A stretch of DNA of 19,378 bases. Source: UMGS1387 sp045577475 (GTDB lineage: Bacteria; Bacillota; Clostridia; Oscillospirales; CAG-382). Below, piece by piece: positions 6,527-13,574 of the stretch; the first letter of the stretch is position 1, and each line of letters begins with the position of its first letter. The DNA lies in the NCBI GenBank assembly GCA_045577475.1, contig JAZNIM010000183.1:1-19378 (forward strand). Reading direction: 5' to 3'. The notes beneath the pieces were generated by a model that saw only the letters and a list, made by a program, of their open reading frames with translations, ran no database searches and had not been told where the DNA came from. The translations under genes were made by a program, and so were the position numbers.

Positions 6527-7972
6527 ATGCCAAAGCTTGAAAACCTTAATCCCAAGGATGTGTTCACATACTTTGAAGAAATAAGCAGCATCCCCAGAGG
6601 CTCGGGAAATATGGAAAAAATCAGCACTTTCTGTATGGATTTTGCAAAAAAGCATAATCTTAAAGCCGAAAGGGACAGCTTAAATAATGTTGTTATTTTC
6701 AAGGACGCAACCGAGGGATACGAAAACGCATCGCCCGTAATTCTGCAGGGACATCTTGACATGGTGTGCCAGAAGGATGAAGGGGTTGAGATTGACTTTG
6801 AAAAGGACGGACTTGATATATACATTGACGGCGATTATGTAAAGGCAAGGGGAACAACGCTGGGTGCCGATAACGGAATTGCCGTTGCCATGATAATGTC
6901 AATTCTCGCAAGAAATGACCTTCAGCATCCGCCCATTGAAGCAATATTTACCACCGATGAAGAAACGGGCATGGACGGAGCACTTGGCTTGTGCCTTGAT
7001 AAAATCAAGGGCAGAAAAATGATAAATATCGACTCTGAGGATGCAAGCGTTGTAACGGTTTCCTGTGCAGGGGGAAGCGATTTCAGAATGATTCTTCCCG
7101 TAAACCGAGAAGTAAAGACGGCTGACCTTGTAACAATTACCGTCAGAGGACTTCAGGGAGGTCATTCGGGGGTTGAAATAAACAGCGGCAGAGTAAATGC
7201 CAATATGCTTATGGGCAGAATTCTCGGCAGACTTTTGAAAACACATAAGTTCAGCATCGTCAGTATAGACGGCGGCGACAAGGGAAATGCAATTCCCGTA
7301 AGCTGTAAGGCGAGAATTGCCACAGATGACGGAAAAGCCGCAGCTGAAGCCGTTAAGCAGTACGGCGATGTGATTAAAGCTGAGATTAAGGCACGTGAAA
7401 GTGGCTTTGAGCTTGATACTCAGGTGGAAGAAAATGTTTTGTCCGAGGCTTTTTCGGCACAAAACACAGAGAAAACCGTGTATTTGCTCATGTGTGCACC
7501 TAACGGCGTAATGCAAATGAGTGCGGAAATTGAAGGACTTGTGGAAACCTCCTTAAATCTCGGAATATTGAAAACCCAAGCTGATAATGTGTCAATGCTC
7601 TTTACGCTTCGCAGCAATAAGCGTTCTGCCATTGAGGCACTTGAGGAAAGACTGACGGTGTTTGCACAAGGCTCTGGCTGTGAGGTCGTAACAGGCGGAC
7701 ACTATCCGTCATGGGAATATAATGCAAACTCTGAACTTCAGACACTTTATAAGGAAAAGTATAAGGAACGATTTGGCACAGAGCCTAAAATTGAAGCAAT
7801 TCATGCAGGACTTGAGTGCGGCGTGTTCTCCTCGGCACTTGAGGGACTTGACTGTATTTCCATAGGTCCCGAAATGCACGACATTCATACAACAAGCGAA
7901 CGCCTTGGAATTACCTCCACAAAGGATGTGTATGATATTATCGTCAATGTATTAAAGGAATGTAAAAATTAA
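6527..7972 (+). CDS. pepD: Aminoacyl-histidine dipeptidase (PepD-type, M20 family)
   Basis: The 481-residue protein has the usual length for PepD (about 485). The start at 6527 has GGAG eight bases upstream. M20 metal and catalytic residues are all in place: QGHLDMV (H76, D78), TLGADNG (D115), TTDEETG (E145 catalytic, E146), NIDSED (D169) and, near the end, MHDIHTTSE (H454). The lid or dimerisation region includes GLQGGHSGVEIN. The enzyme is a cytosolic zinc peptidase that cleaves Xaa-His and other dipeptides such as carnosine. It precedes an OPT oligopeptide transporter with its own promoter, which suggests uptake followed by hydrolysis. The upstream in-frame ATG at 6497 would add 10 residues and is less likely. 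Confidence 0.92.
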   Translation: MPKLENLNPKDVFTYFEEISSIPRGSGNMEKISTFCMDFAKKHNLKAERDSLNNVVIFKDATEGYENASPVILQGHLDMVCQKDEGVEIDFEKDGLDIYIDGDYVKARGTTLGADNGIAVAMIMSILARNDLQHPPIEAIFTTDEETGMDGALGLCLDKIKGRKMINIDSEDASVVTVSCAGGSDFRMILPVNREVKTADLVTITVRGLQGGHSGVEINSGRVNANMLMGRILGRLLKTHKFSIVSIDGGDKGNAIPVSCKARIATDDGKAAAEAVKQYGDVIKAEIKARESGFELDTQVEENVLSEAFSAQNTEKTVYLLMCAPNGVMQMSAEIEGLVETSLNLGILKTQADNVSMLFTLRSNKRSAIEALEERLTVFAQGSGCEVVTGGHYPSWEYNANSELQTLYKEKYKERFGTEPKIEAIHAGLECGVFSSALEGLDCISIGPEMHDIHTTSERLGITSTKDVYDIIVNVLKECKN

Positions 7973-7979
7973 AAAAAGG

Positions 7980-8008
7980 TTGATTTTTAGCTTAAACTGT
8001 GGTATAAT
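7980..8008 (+). promoter_or_regulatory. Promoter of the OPT transporter gene
   Basis: TTGATT (7980-7985) and TATAAT (8003-8008) are spaced 17 bases. In the leader, GCCGC (8028-8032) and GCGGC (8038-8042) form a small hairpin right before the AGGAG site at 8047-8051, which might modulate translation. Confidence 0.75.
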
Positions 8009-8056
8009 GCACGTAATACTGTATTTAGCCGCTTATAGCGGCGGTTAGGAGAATTT

Positions 8057-9961
8057 ATGGATAAGAACACAAACTTTAAACCGTATATTCCCGCAGAAAA
8101 GGTAACCCCCGAAATAACAGTAACTTCTATTATCATGGGTATCCTTCTTTCGGTAATATTCGGTGCGGCAAACGCATATCTCGGTTTGAGAGTAGGTATG
8201 ACGGTTTCCGCTTCAATTCCCGCGGCGGTTATTTCAATGGGAGTTATCCGCGTAATTATGAAGAAAAACTCCATTCTTGAAAGCAACCTTGTTCAGACAA
8301 TCGGCTCTGCAGGTGAGTCACTTGCGGCAGGCGCAATCTTCACACTTCCCGCACTTTTCCTGTGGGCGGCTGAAGGAAAAATGTCAAAGCCCGGTCTTGT
8401 TGAGATTACTGTAATAGCTCTTCTCGGTGGACTTCTCGGCGTATTCTTCATGATTCCCCTCAGAAACGCACTTATCGTTAAGGAACACGGTGTTCTTCCT
8501 TATCCCGAAGGAACTGCATGTGCAGAGGTTCTTCTTGCAGGCGAAAAGGGCGGAGCAAATGCTTCCACGGTTTTTGCAGGCATGGGATTTGCGGCACTCT
8601 TCAAGTTTATCATTGACGGCTTAAAGCTGGTAACAAGCGAGGTTTCCTTCAGAGTCAAAGGCTATGCCGGTGAAATCGGAACACAGATATATCCTGCGGT
8701 TATGAGCGTCGGCTATATCTGCGGACCGAGAATTTCTTCCTATATGTTTGCAGGCGGTATGCTCAGCTGGCTTGTACTTATTCCCCTTATAGTTCTTTTC
8801 GGTGAGAATATTATTATGGCTCCCGGAACACAGACCATAGGTGAAATTTTTGCGTCAGGCGGAGCGAGTGCTATCTGGAGTACTTATATAAGATATATCG
8901 GTGCAGGTGCACTTGCGGCAGGCGGTATTATCAGCCTTATAAAATCCCTTCCTCTAATTGTTAAAACCTTTACGGGTGCAATGAAGAGCATGGCGGGTGC
9001 AAAGAACGGCTCAAATGAACGTACAGCTAAGGATATCAGCATGAAGATTGTACTTGTTGCAATCGTTGTGCTTACACTTCTTGTATGGCTTGTTCCTGCA
9101 ATTCCCGTAAGTCCTTTGGGTGCTGTAATAGTTGTTGTTTTCGGCTTCTTCTTTGCAACCGTTTCTTCAAGAATGGTTGGTCTTGTAGGAAGCAGTAATA
9201 ACCCTGTTTCAGGTATGGCTATTGCAACACTTCTTATTACAACACTTATCCTTAAAGCAACAGGTGCTGTTGGTGCAGAAGGCATGGCAAGTGCTATAGC
9301 AATCGGCTCTATTATCTGTATCGTTTCTGCAATCGCAGGTGATACATCACAGGATTTGAAAACGGGTTATCTTTTAGGTGCAACACCTAAAAAGCAGCAG
9401 ATTGGTGAAGTTGTAGGCGTTGTTGCAGCGGCATTTGCAATCGGCGGCACACTTTACCTTCTTGATAATGCATGGGGCTTTGGCGGAGGAGAGCTTGCAG
9501 CTCCTCAGGCAACACTCATGAAGCTTATCATCGAAGGCGTTATGGACGGCAACCTTCCTTGGGCACTTGTATTTACAGGTGTATTTATTGCAGTTGTTGT
9601 TGAAGTAATCGGAATTCCCGTTCTTCCCTTTGCAATCGGTGTATATCTGCCGGTACAGCTTAACGCATGCATTATGATAGGCGGTCTTGTAAGACTTGCT
9701 CTTGATAAGCTCAAAAAGAACGAAGAAGAAAAGAAGGCAATTGTAAACGATGGTATTCTTTTCTGCTCGGGTATGATAGCAGGCGAGGGTCTTGTTGGTA
9801 TTCTTCTTGCACTTCTTGCGGTATTCGGCGTTGATAAGGCTATAAACCTTTCAGCAAAGCTCGGTATTCCTGCAGTTGTGTCGGATATAGGCGGACTTGT
9901 TCTTCTTGCAATTACCGTTCTTACAGTGCTTAAATTCTCTCTTTGGAAGAAAAGAAAGTAA
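8057..9961 (+). CDS. OPT-family oligopeptide transporter
   Basis: The 634-residue protein is an integral membrane protein with roughly 14 to 16 hydrophobic segments across its length. The N-terminal OPT signatures are clear: AYLGLRVGMTVSASIPAAV near residue 40 and NLVQTIGSAGESLAAG from residue 77. PYPEGTACAEVL follows further on. OPT transporters are proton-coupled importers. Bacterial members are usually assigned to oligopeptides, while plant relatives carry metal chelates. The gene has its own promoter and an AGGAG site, and follows the dipeptidase by about 80 bases. A PqqD-like gene starts three bases after its stop, so the two are cotranscribed and probably translationally coupled. The substrate is not proven; peptides are the best guess given the dipeptidase neighbour. 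Confidence 0.92.
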   Translation: MDKNTNFKPYIPAEKVTPEITVTSIIMGILLSVIFGAANAYLGLRVGMTVSASIPAAVISMGVIRVIMKKNSILESNLVQTIGSAGESLAAGAIFTLPALFLWAAEGKMSKPGLVEITVIALLGGLLGVFFMIPLRNALIVKEHGVLPYPEGTACAEVLLAGEKGGANASTVFAGMGFAALFKFIIDGLKLVTSEVSFRVKGYAGEIGTQIYPAVMSVGYICGPRISSYMFAGGMLSWLVLIPLIVLFGENIIMAPGTQTIGEIFASGGASAIWSTYIRYIGAGALAAGGIISLIKSLPLIVKTFTGAMKSMAGAKNGSNERTAKDISMKIVLVAIVVLTLLVWLVPAIPVSPLGAVIVVVFGFFFATVSSRMVGLVGSSNNPVSGMAIATLLITTLILKATGAVGAEGMASAIAIGSIICIVSAIAGDTSQDLKTGYLLGATPKKQQIGEVVGVVAAAFAIGGTLYLLDNAWGFGGGELAAPQATLMKLIIEGVMDGNLPWALVFTGVFIAVVVEVIGIPVLPFAIGVYLPVQLNACIMIGGLVRLALDKLKKNEEEKKAIVNDGILFCSGMIAGEGLVGILLALLAVFGVDKAINLSAKLGIPAVVSDIGGLVLLAITVLTVLKFSLWKKRK

Positions 9962-9964
9962 GCC

Positions 9965-10309
9965 ATGAAAAAGCAAGACAAAGAAAACTATCTTGAAAAA
10001 ATTCCCGTCAGAAACGAGAAAATCGGATGGTCGGTTGATGGAGAGGGAAAGGTTACTCTTGAAATTGAGAACAAAGGCGTTTTTAACAGAATAGCTCAGA
10101 AGCTTTTCAAAAAGCCTAAGATTTCCTATGTTCATCTTGATGAACACGGCAGCTTTGTGTGGCCGCTTATTGACGGAAAAAGCGATATTACGGCAATCGC
10201 ACAAAAGGTGGATGAGCACTTCGGTGAAAAAGCACATCCGCTGTATGAAAGACTTGCAAAATTCTTTCAGATACTTGACAGCTACGGCTTTGTGATGTGG
10301 AATAAATAA
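9965..10309 (+). CDS. PqqD-family (RRE-like) small protein
   Basis: The 114-residue cytosolic protein has a PqqD-like domain over its C-terminal two thirds: YVHLDEHGSFVWPLIDGK at 55-72, then a helix pair (DITAIAQKVDEHFG, LYERLAKFFQILDSYGFV). PqqD proteins and related RiPP recognition elements bind leader peptides for radical-SAM enzymes. Here no radical-SAM gene or precursor peptide is nearby, and the partner is the OPT transporter directly upstream, three bases away. A role in binding the transported peptide or regulating the transporter is possible but only inferred. The gene has no strong ribosome site of its own and probably depends on translation of the transporter. A good terminator follows it, closing the two-gene operon. 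Confidence 0.75.
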   Translation: MKKQDKENYLEKIPVRNEKIGWSVDGEGKVTLEIENKGVFNRIAQKLFKKPKISYVHLDEHGSFVWPLIDGKSDITAIAQKVDEHFGEKAHPLYERLAKFFQILDSYGFVMWNK

Positions 10310-10318
10310 ACAGTATGT

Positions 10319-10354
10319 CAGTGCAGGCAGAAAAAATGCTTGCACTGCTTTTTT
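10319..10354 (+). terminator. Intrinsic terminator after the OPT/PqqD operon
   Basis: CAGTGCAGGCA (10319-10329) pairs with TGCTTGCACTG (10337-10347) over 11 bp with one wobble, followed by CTTTTTT. It lies upstream of the next promoter and therefore rules out a start at 10315 for the following gene. Confidence 0.9.
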
Positions 10355-10363
10355 GTGAAAAGC

Positions 10364-10392
10364 TTGACATTTTAACTATAGTGGGTTATAAT
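10364..10392 (+). promoter_or_regulatory. Consensus promoter of the stalk-domain protein
   Basis: Perfect TTGACA (10364-10369) and TATAAT (10387-10392) are separated by 17 bases. This is an ideal housekeeping promoter, just ahead of the ATG at 10426. Confidence 0.9.
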
Positions 10393-10425
10393 CGTATAAA
10401 AACAAAAGACAAAAGGATGTTTGAA

Positions 10426-11310
10426 ATGAAAAAAAGAATTCAAGGACTTGTTGCAGGCTTGCTGATAGGCTGCACACTTACGGGGGGAGTATCATTTGCA
10501 AAGCAGGCAACCGAATGGGTGCAGCTTGCGTATAATAACATTAAGATTTCCCTTAACGGAAATGAGGTAAAGCCTACCGATGCAGACGGTAACTATGTTG
10601 AACCTTTTGTTATTAACGGAACAACCTATCTTCCCGTACGTGCCGTTGCAAATGCACTGGGACTCAGCGTTGGCTGGGACGATGCCACAAAAACTGTAAT
10701 GCTTGGTAACGGAAATGCAGGGAATGCAGAACAGCAGACAGGTAATCAGTTTGTAATAAATAACATTTCAGGTTTGGAAGTCCTCAGAACATATGAGTGG
10801 GATGAGGATGATGACCACTACATCGGTCTTGTTATCCGAAACGGCTCCGACCGTGTTGTTTCACCGTACATTATTGCACACTTCAGAGATGCATACGGAA
10901 ATGAAATTGATGATGATATGTATTTAGAAAATGCATTCGGATCGGGAAGTGAATGTTTGGCTGTATTCCACAGTTATTCGGATTATGCTTCTGTGGATTT
11001 TGATATGTCGGCAAGCTTTGAAGATTATTATGCTGAATGTGCGTCAATGCTTGAAACAAAAGCTTATTTGAACGGCGACAAGCTGTATGTATCTATCACA
11101 AACAACGGAAGCAAAGCTGCGCAGTTCCCGCAATATGAGGTTTTGTTCAAAAAGAGTGGAAGCGTTGTTAAACGAGAATGGGGTTTTTGCATTGACGAAG
11201 ACGATGAAATAAAGCCCGGTGCAACCGTTGTTGACGAAAATTGGGTTTTGGATTATTTTGAATATGATGAAGTTGAAGTATATGTAATTTCATACGCATA
11301 TGAAGACTGA
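10426..11310 (+). CDS. Exported protein with copper-amine-oxidase-like N-terminal (stalk) domain
   Basis: The 294-residue product starts at 10426, with AAAGGA about eight bases upstream. A signal peptide covers residues 1-25 (KKR, a hydrophobic core, then VSFA before K26). The LIGC at 13-16 is also a possible lipobox, so a lipoprotein is an alternative. Residues 38-95 form the copper amine oxidase N-terminal-like stalk domain (ISLNGNEVKP, INGTTYLPVRAVANALG, WDDATKTVML). This domain is common in clostridial surface proteins and usually has no catalytic role. The C-terminal 190 residues are acidic and beta-rich with no family I recognise, including EWDEDDDHYIG and a second repeat-like FCIDEDDEIKPG. 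It is probably a cell-surface or envelope protein. It is monocistronic by its promoter. Confidence 0.8.
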   Translation: MKKRIQGLVAGLLIGCTLTGGVSFAKQATEWVQLAYNNIKISLNGNEVKPTDADGNYVEPFVINGTTYLPVRAVANALGLSVGWDDATKTVMLGNGNAGNAEQQTGNQFVINNISGLEVLRTYEWDEDDDHYIGLVIRNGSDRVVSPYIIAHFRDAYGNEIDDDMYLENAFGSGSECLAVFHSYSDYASVDFDMSASFEDYYAECASMLETKAYLNGDKLYVSITNNGSKAAQFPQYEVLFKKSGSVVKREWGFCIDEDDEIKPGATVVDENWVLDYFEYDEVEVYVISYAYED

Positions 11311-11395
11311 TAAAATAATATTTGCTGATGTGGGTTTATTTTCTCTTTTTGCAAATTATTTTTTTAAAAAAATCAAACTTTTTTTCAAAAAACTC

Positions 11396-11424
11396 TTGAC
11401 AAAATTAAAAGTTGTTGTTATAAT
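11396..11424 (+). promoter_or_regulatory. Consensus promoter of the rubrerythrin gene
   Basis: Perfect TTGACA (11396-11401) and TATAAT (11419-11424) are spaced 17 bases and drive a leader of about 85 bases. TTATAATAAGTTTGTAA around 11418 is loosely like a PerR/Fur-type box over the -10 element, but the symmetry is poor. Peroxide control is a guess. Confidence 0.85.
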
Positions 11425-11514
11425 AAGTTTGTAATCAATACAAAAGTGAATTGCACACGGTGTAGCGGTTACATAAACTAAAAAACAAATTATATAATCA
11501 AAGGAGAATGAATT

Positions 11515-12057
11515 ATGAAAAAGTATGTATGTTCAGTATGCGGATATGTTCACGAAGGAGAAGCAGCACCCGAAAAGTGCCCTCAGTGCGGAGTTCCCGC
11601 AAGCAAGTTTAACGAGCAGGCAGGCGAAAAGACATGGGCAGCAGAGCACGTTGTAGGCGTAGCACAGGGTGTAAGAGAAGACATCCTCATGGATCTCAGA
11701 GCAAACTTTGAAGGCGAATGCACAGAAGTTGGTATGTATCTTGCTATGGCAAGAGTTGCACACAGAGAAGGCTATCCCGAAATCGGTCTTTACTGGGAAA
11801 AGGCAGCTTACGAAGAAGCAGAGCATGCAGCTAAGTTTGCAGAGCTCCTTGGTGAAGTTGTAACAGACTCCACAAAGAAGAACCTCGAAATGAGAGTTGA
11901 TGCAGAAAACGGTGCAACCGCAGGCAAGTTTGACCTCGCTAAGCGTGCTAAGGAGCTTGGACTTGATGCTATTCATGATACTGTTCATGAAATGGCAAGA
12001 GATGAAGCTCGACATGGCAGAGGTCTTGAGGGACTTCTTAAGAGATACTTCGGCTAA
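11515..12057 (+). CDS. Reverse rubrerythrin (rubredoxin-ferritin peroxidase)
   Basis: The 180-residue protein has an N-terminal rubredoxin domain (C6, C9, C22, C25 as CSVCG and CPQCG) followed by a ferritin-like four-helix domain. The diiron ligands fit E68, E101 with H104, and E164 with H167 (GECTEVGMY, EEAEH, DEARHGRG). Classic rubrerythrin has the rubredoxin domain at the C-terminus. The reversed order matches the NADH peroxidase or reverse rubrerythrin group of clostridia. It reduces hydrogen peroxide, and possibly oxygen, to water in the cytosol, with electrons relayed through the rubredoxin iron. The ribosome site AAAGGAG and a consensus promoter point to high expression. The regular codon use, unlike the A-rich genes that follow, marks it as the last core gene before the integrated element. 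Confidence 0.92.
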   Translation: MKKYVCSVCGYVHEGEAAPEKCPQCGVPASKFNEQAGEKTWAAEHVVGVAQGVREDILMDLRANFEGECTEVGMYLAMARVAHREGYPEIGLYWEKAAYEEAEHAAKFAELLGEVVTDSTKKNLEMRVDAENGATAGKFDLAKRAKELGLDAIHDTVHEMARDEARHGRGLEGLLKRYFG

Positions 12058-12091
12058 TCGAAAAACGGCTTAAAACCAAATATACTTAATC

Positions 12092-12121
12092 AAGAGGCAG
12101 AGAAATCTGCTTCTTTTTTTA
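12092..12121 (+). terminator. Intrinsic terminator after rubrerythrin
   Basis: GAGGCAGA (12094-12101) and TCTGCTTC (12106-12113) form an 8-bp stem with a GAAA loop, followed by a run of T. It marks the last recognisable chromosomal feature before the accessory element. Confidence 0.85.
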
Positions 12122-12140
12122 TTCTCTTTTTGCCATTTGG

Positions 12141-12386
12141 CTTGTACTTTTCTTGTACTTTTTTGTTTTTTGATACACCTAAAAACTTGAATCTTGTACT
12201 TTTTTAATCTTGTACCAGTTTTTATCATTATACAACATACTTTGTTCACGAAACAAGTACCTACAACTTTATTGCACAATCGAACATAAATCATACTTTT
12301 TTTGAGCATAAAGCGTACAACTATTGTACGTCTTTTTTTATTGCAAAATTTTTCTTGAAAAAATATCATAGAATTTTCTTGTGTAC
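12141..12386. repeat. Cluster of GTAC-centred direct and inverted repeats
   Basis: CTTGTACTTTT occurs three times (12141-12151, 12152-12162, 12193-12203), the first two head to tail. AATCTTGTAC occurs twice (12190-12199 and 12206-12215). Further GTAC cores lie at 12257, 12315, 12326 and 12383, for eight in about 240 bases. Repeats of this sort next to a junction fit integrase arm-type or excisionase sites, or a regulator's binding array. The function is inferred. Confidence 0.6.
12314..12338 (+). terminator. Inverted repeat CGTACAA/TTGTACG with T run
   Basis: CGTACAA (12314-12320) and TTGTACG (12324-12330) form a perfect 7-bp stem with a three-base loop, followed by TCTTTTTTT. It could be an intrinsic terminator or a protein-binding member of the GTAC motif cluster. 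Confidence 0.45.
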
Positions 12387-12416
12387 CATTATAACGACTC
12401 CTGACCTCCACACAAA

Positions 12417-12425
12417 TGATATAAT
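12417..12425 (+). promoter_or_regulatory. Extended -10 promoter of the accessory operon
   Basis: TGATATAAT at 12417-12425 fits the extended -10 form (TG, one base, TATAAT). No clear -35 lies at the right distance. It precedes the small ORFs at 12494 and the 143-residue paralogue genes. Confidence 0.55.
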
Positions 12426-12493
12426 ATAATCACAGAAAGGGCAAGGACAACAAACAAAAACCTTTCAAATCAAACTTAAAGGAGGTAAACAAA

Positions 12494-12552
12494 ATGAGAA
12501 GTCCATGAGCAACAACAACGCCAGCACACAAACAAACTTTCATCATTATTAA
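12494..12552 (+). other. Two overlapping tiny ORFs in the operon leader
   Basis: A strong ribosome site (AAAGGAGG, about eight bases upstream) leads to ATG AGA AGT CCA TGA at 12494-12508, a four-residue ORF. Its stop overlaps the next start (ATGA), which opens a 15-residue ORF, MSNNNASTQTNFHHY, ending at 12552. The layout could be a translated leader peptide or the scar of a deleted gene whose ribosome site survived. No function is known to me. Confidence 0.4.
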
Positions 12553-12611
12553 AATTTATAATTAAAATTCAAAAACTAAAATTTATATTTAATTCAAAGG
12601 AGAAAACTATC

Positions 12612-13043
12612 ATGAAAAATTATTTTAACTACGATTTTGAAAACAAGGCAATCATCGGTTCTAACGCAGCAATCAAGAGAGCAAACAAGGGTAATAGTAA
12701 GGAATACAGAGAACTTGCAAAAATGCTTGAAAAGCATCCTGACTTCAATGTAGTACCCAAAGAAATTGATAAAAAGGAAAACAAGAAAACATACAACGGT
12801 CTAAACTTTGCGAGAATGAAAGAATACATTTTGACACAGCCTGACAGCGAAAACAAATTGAAAGTATTTGAAAAGGTAAAAGAAATTGCCGAAGCAAAAG
12901 GTGCAAAGTACCCTCTCACAAAGAAGTGGTTTTTAGAAACTTATCCCGAATACAAGGAAAACTCTGCATCCTTTACAGATGCAGAAGCTGAAAGTATTGC
13001 CGCCGCAGAACTTGACGAAATAGAAAATGGCATTAACGAATAA
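12612..13043 (+). CDS. Unnamed 143-residue element protein, paralogue 1
   Basis: I do not know a function for this family, though similar small proteins are frequent in mobile elements of gut Firmicutes. AAAGGAG precedes the ATG. The product is lysine- and glutamate-rich, soluble, and without a signal or membrane segment. It is clearly related to the next gene: shared landmarks are NSK at 28-30, HPDF at 42-45, TYNGLNFARMKEYI at 60-73, LKVFEKVKEIAE at 83-94 and KKWFLETYPEYKE at 104-116. The C-terminal 25 residues are acidic and alanine-rich and are not shared. The conserved GL..M..YI and KWF..YPE patterns suggest a compact helical domain. It is the first substantial gene of an operon that runs to about 14731. 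A nucleic-acid or protein-binding accessory role is only a guess. Confidence 0.8.
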   Translation: MKNYFNYDFENKAIIGSNAAIKRANKGNSKEYRELAKMLEKHPDFNVVPKEIDKKENKKTYNGLNFARMKEYILTQPDSENKLKVFEKVKEIAEAKGAKYPLTKKWFLETYPEYKENSASFTDAEAESIAAAELDEIENGINE

Positions 13044-13060
13044 TGAAGGGAGATTTAAAA

Positions 13061-13492
13061 ATGAAAGATTACAGAATGAATTTTGCAACAAGAACATTAA
13101 CCATTTCAAAGGCATTTGCAGGCAAGGCAGTTTCCTGTCCCAATTCAAAAGAAGGTCAAATCATGGAACAATGCCGTTCTCTCTGCCCCGATTTGAAAAT
13201 TGCATATTTTTCACGTAAGGCATCCAACAGTAAGCCATACGGCGGGATAACCTATACAAAAATGGAAAACTACATTAAACTCTACGAAAATTCAGACGAA
13301 CTTCTTGAAATGTTTAAATTGGTAAAAGAAGTTGCAAAAATCCAGAAGTGCAAAAGAAAGTTTGTTTATAATTGGTTTGTTGCACAATTCCCGAACTACG
13401 AGGAAATGCCTGAAATCAGAAACGGGAAACTTTACACACCAGTAATCAAGATTCCAGAAGCGGAAGAAAATACACTCAAACTTGCATCATAA
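13061..13492 (+). CDS. Unnamed 143-residue element protein, paralogue 2
   Basis: This protein has exactly the same length as its upstream neighbour and aligns with it almost without gaps: NSK at 28-30, CPDL at 42-45, PYGGITYTKMENYI at 59-72, LEMFKLVKEVAK at 82-93 and YNWFVAQFPNYEE at 103-115. The ATG at 13061 is chosen because AAGGGAG (13046-13052) lies eight bases before it. An earlier ATG at 13043 overlaps the upstream stop and has no site of its own. It has more cysteines than paralogue 1 (C26, C38, C42, C97), without a metal-site spacing I recognise. The C-terminus differs from its partner. It probably arose by tandem duplication followed by strong divergence. The function is unknown. Confidence 0.8.
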   Translation: MKDYRMNFATRTLTISKAFAGKAVSCPNSKEGQIMEQCRSLCPDLKIAYFSRKASNSKPYGGITYTKMENYIKLYENSDELLEMFKLVKEVAKIQKCKRKFVYNWFVAQFPNYEEMPEIRNGKLYTPVIKIPEAEENTLKLAS

Positions 13493-13574
13493 AAATTTGA
13501 GTTTTACATTTAACAGTAATTGTTTATATATATTTGCGTTAATATTACAACTAAAAAAAGAAAGGAATGAAAAG

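Noticed and set aside
8884..9981. Long minus-strand frames antisense to the OPT transporter
   Set aside because: They mirror the codon pattern of the transporter gene, lack ribosome sites and have low-complexity Ser/Thr/Ile-rich products.
10315..10425. Upstream extension of the stalk-domain protein to 10315
   Set aside because: This stretch holds a strong terminator and the gene's own consensus promoter. The signal peptide starts properly at 10426.
11533..12015. Minus-strand frame antisense to rubrerythrin (160 codons)
   Set aside because: It is cysteine- and phenylalanine-rich with no start context, whereas the plus strand encodes a clear rubrerythrin.
12141..12216. CRISPR-like array in the repeated CTTGTACTTTT tract
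   Set aside because: The repeats are only 10-11 bases and unevenly spaced, with no uniform spacers and no cas genes in the window.
12070..12411. Minus-strand open frame of 113 codons over the junction tract
   Set aside because: It overlaps the rubrerythrin terminator and the GTAC repeats, its start lacks a ribosome site, and its composition reflects repetitive A/T-rich sequence.
13482..13574. Upstream extension of the 216-residue protein
   Set aside because: It overlaps the previous gene's end, has no ribosome site, and the ATG at 13575 has a good one.
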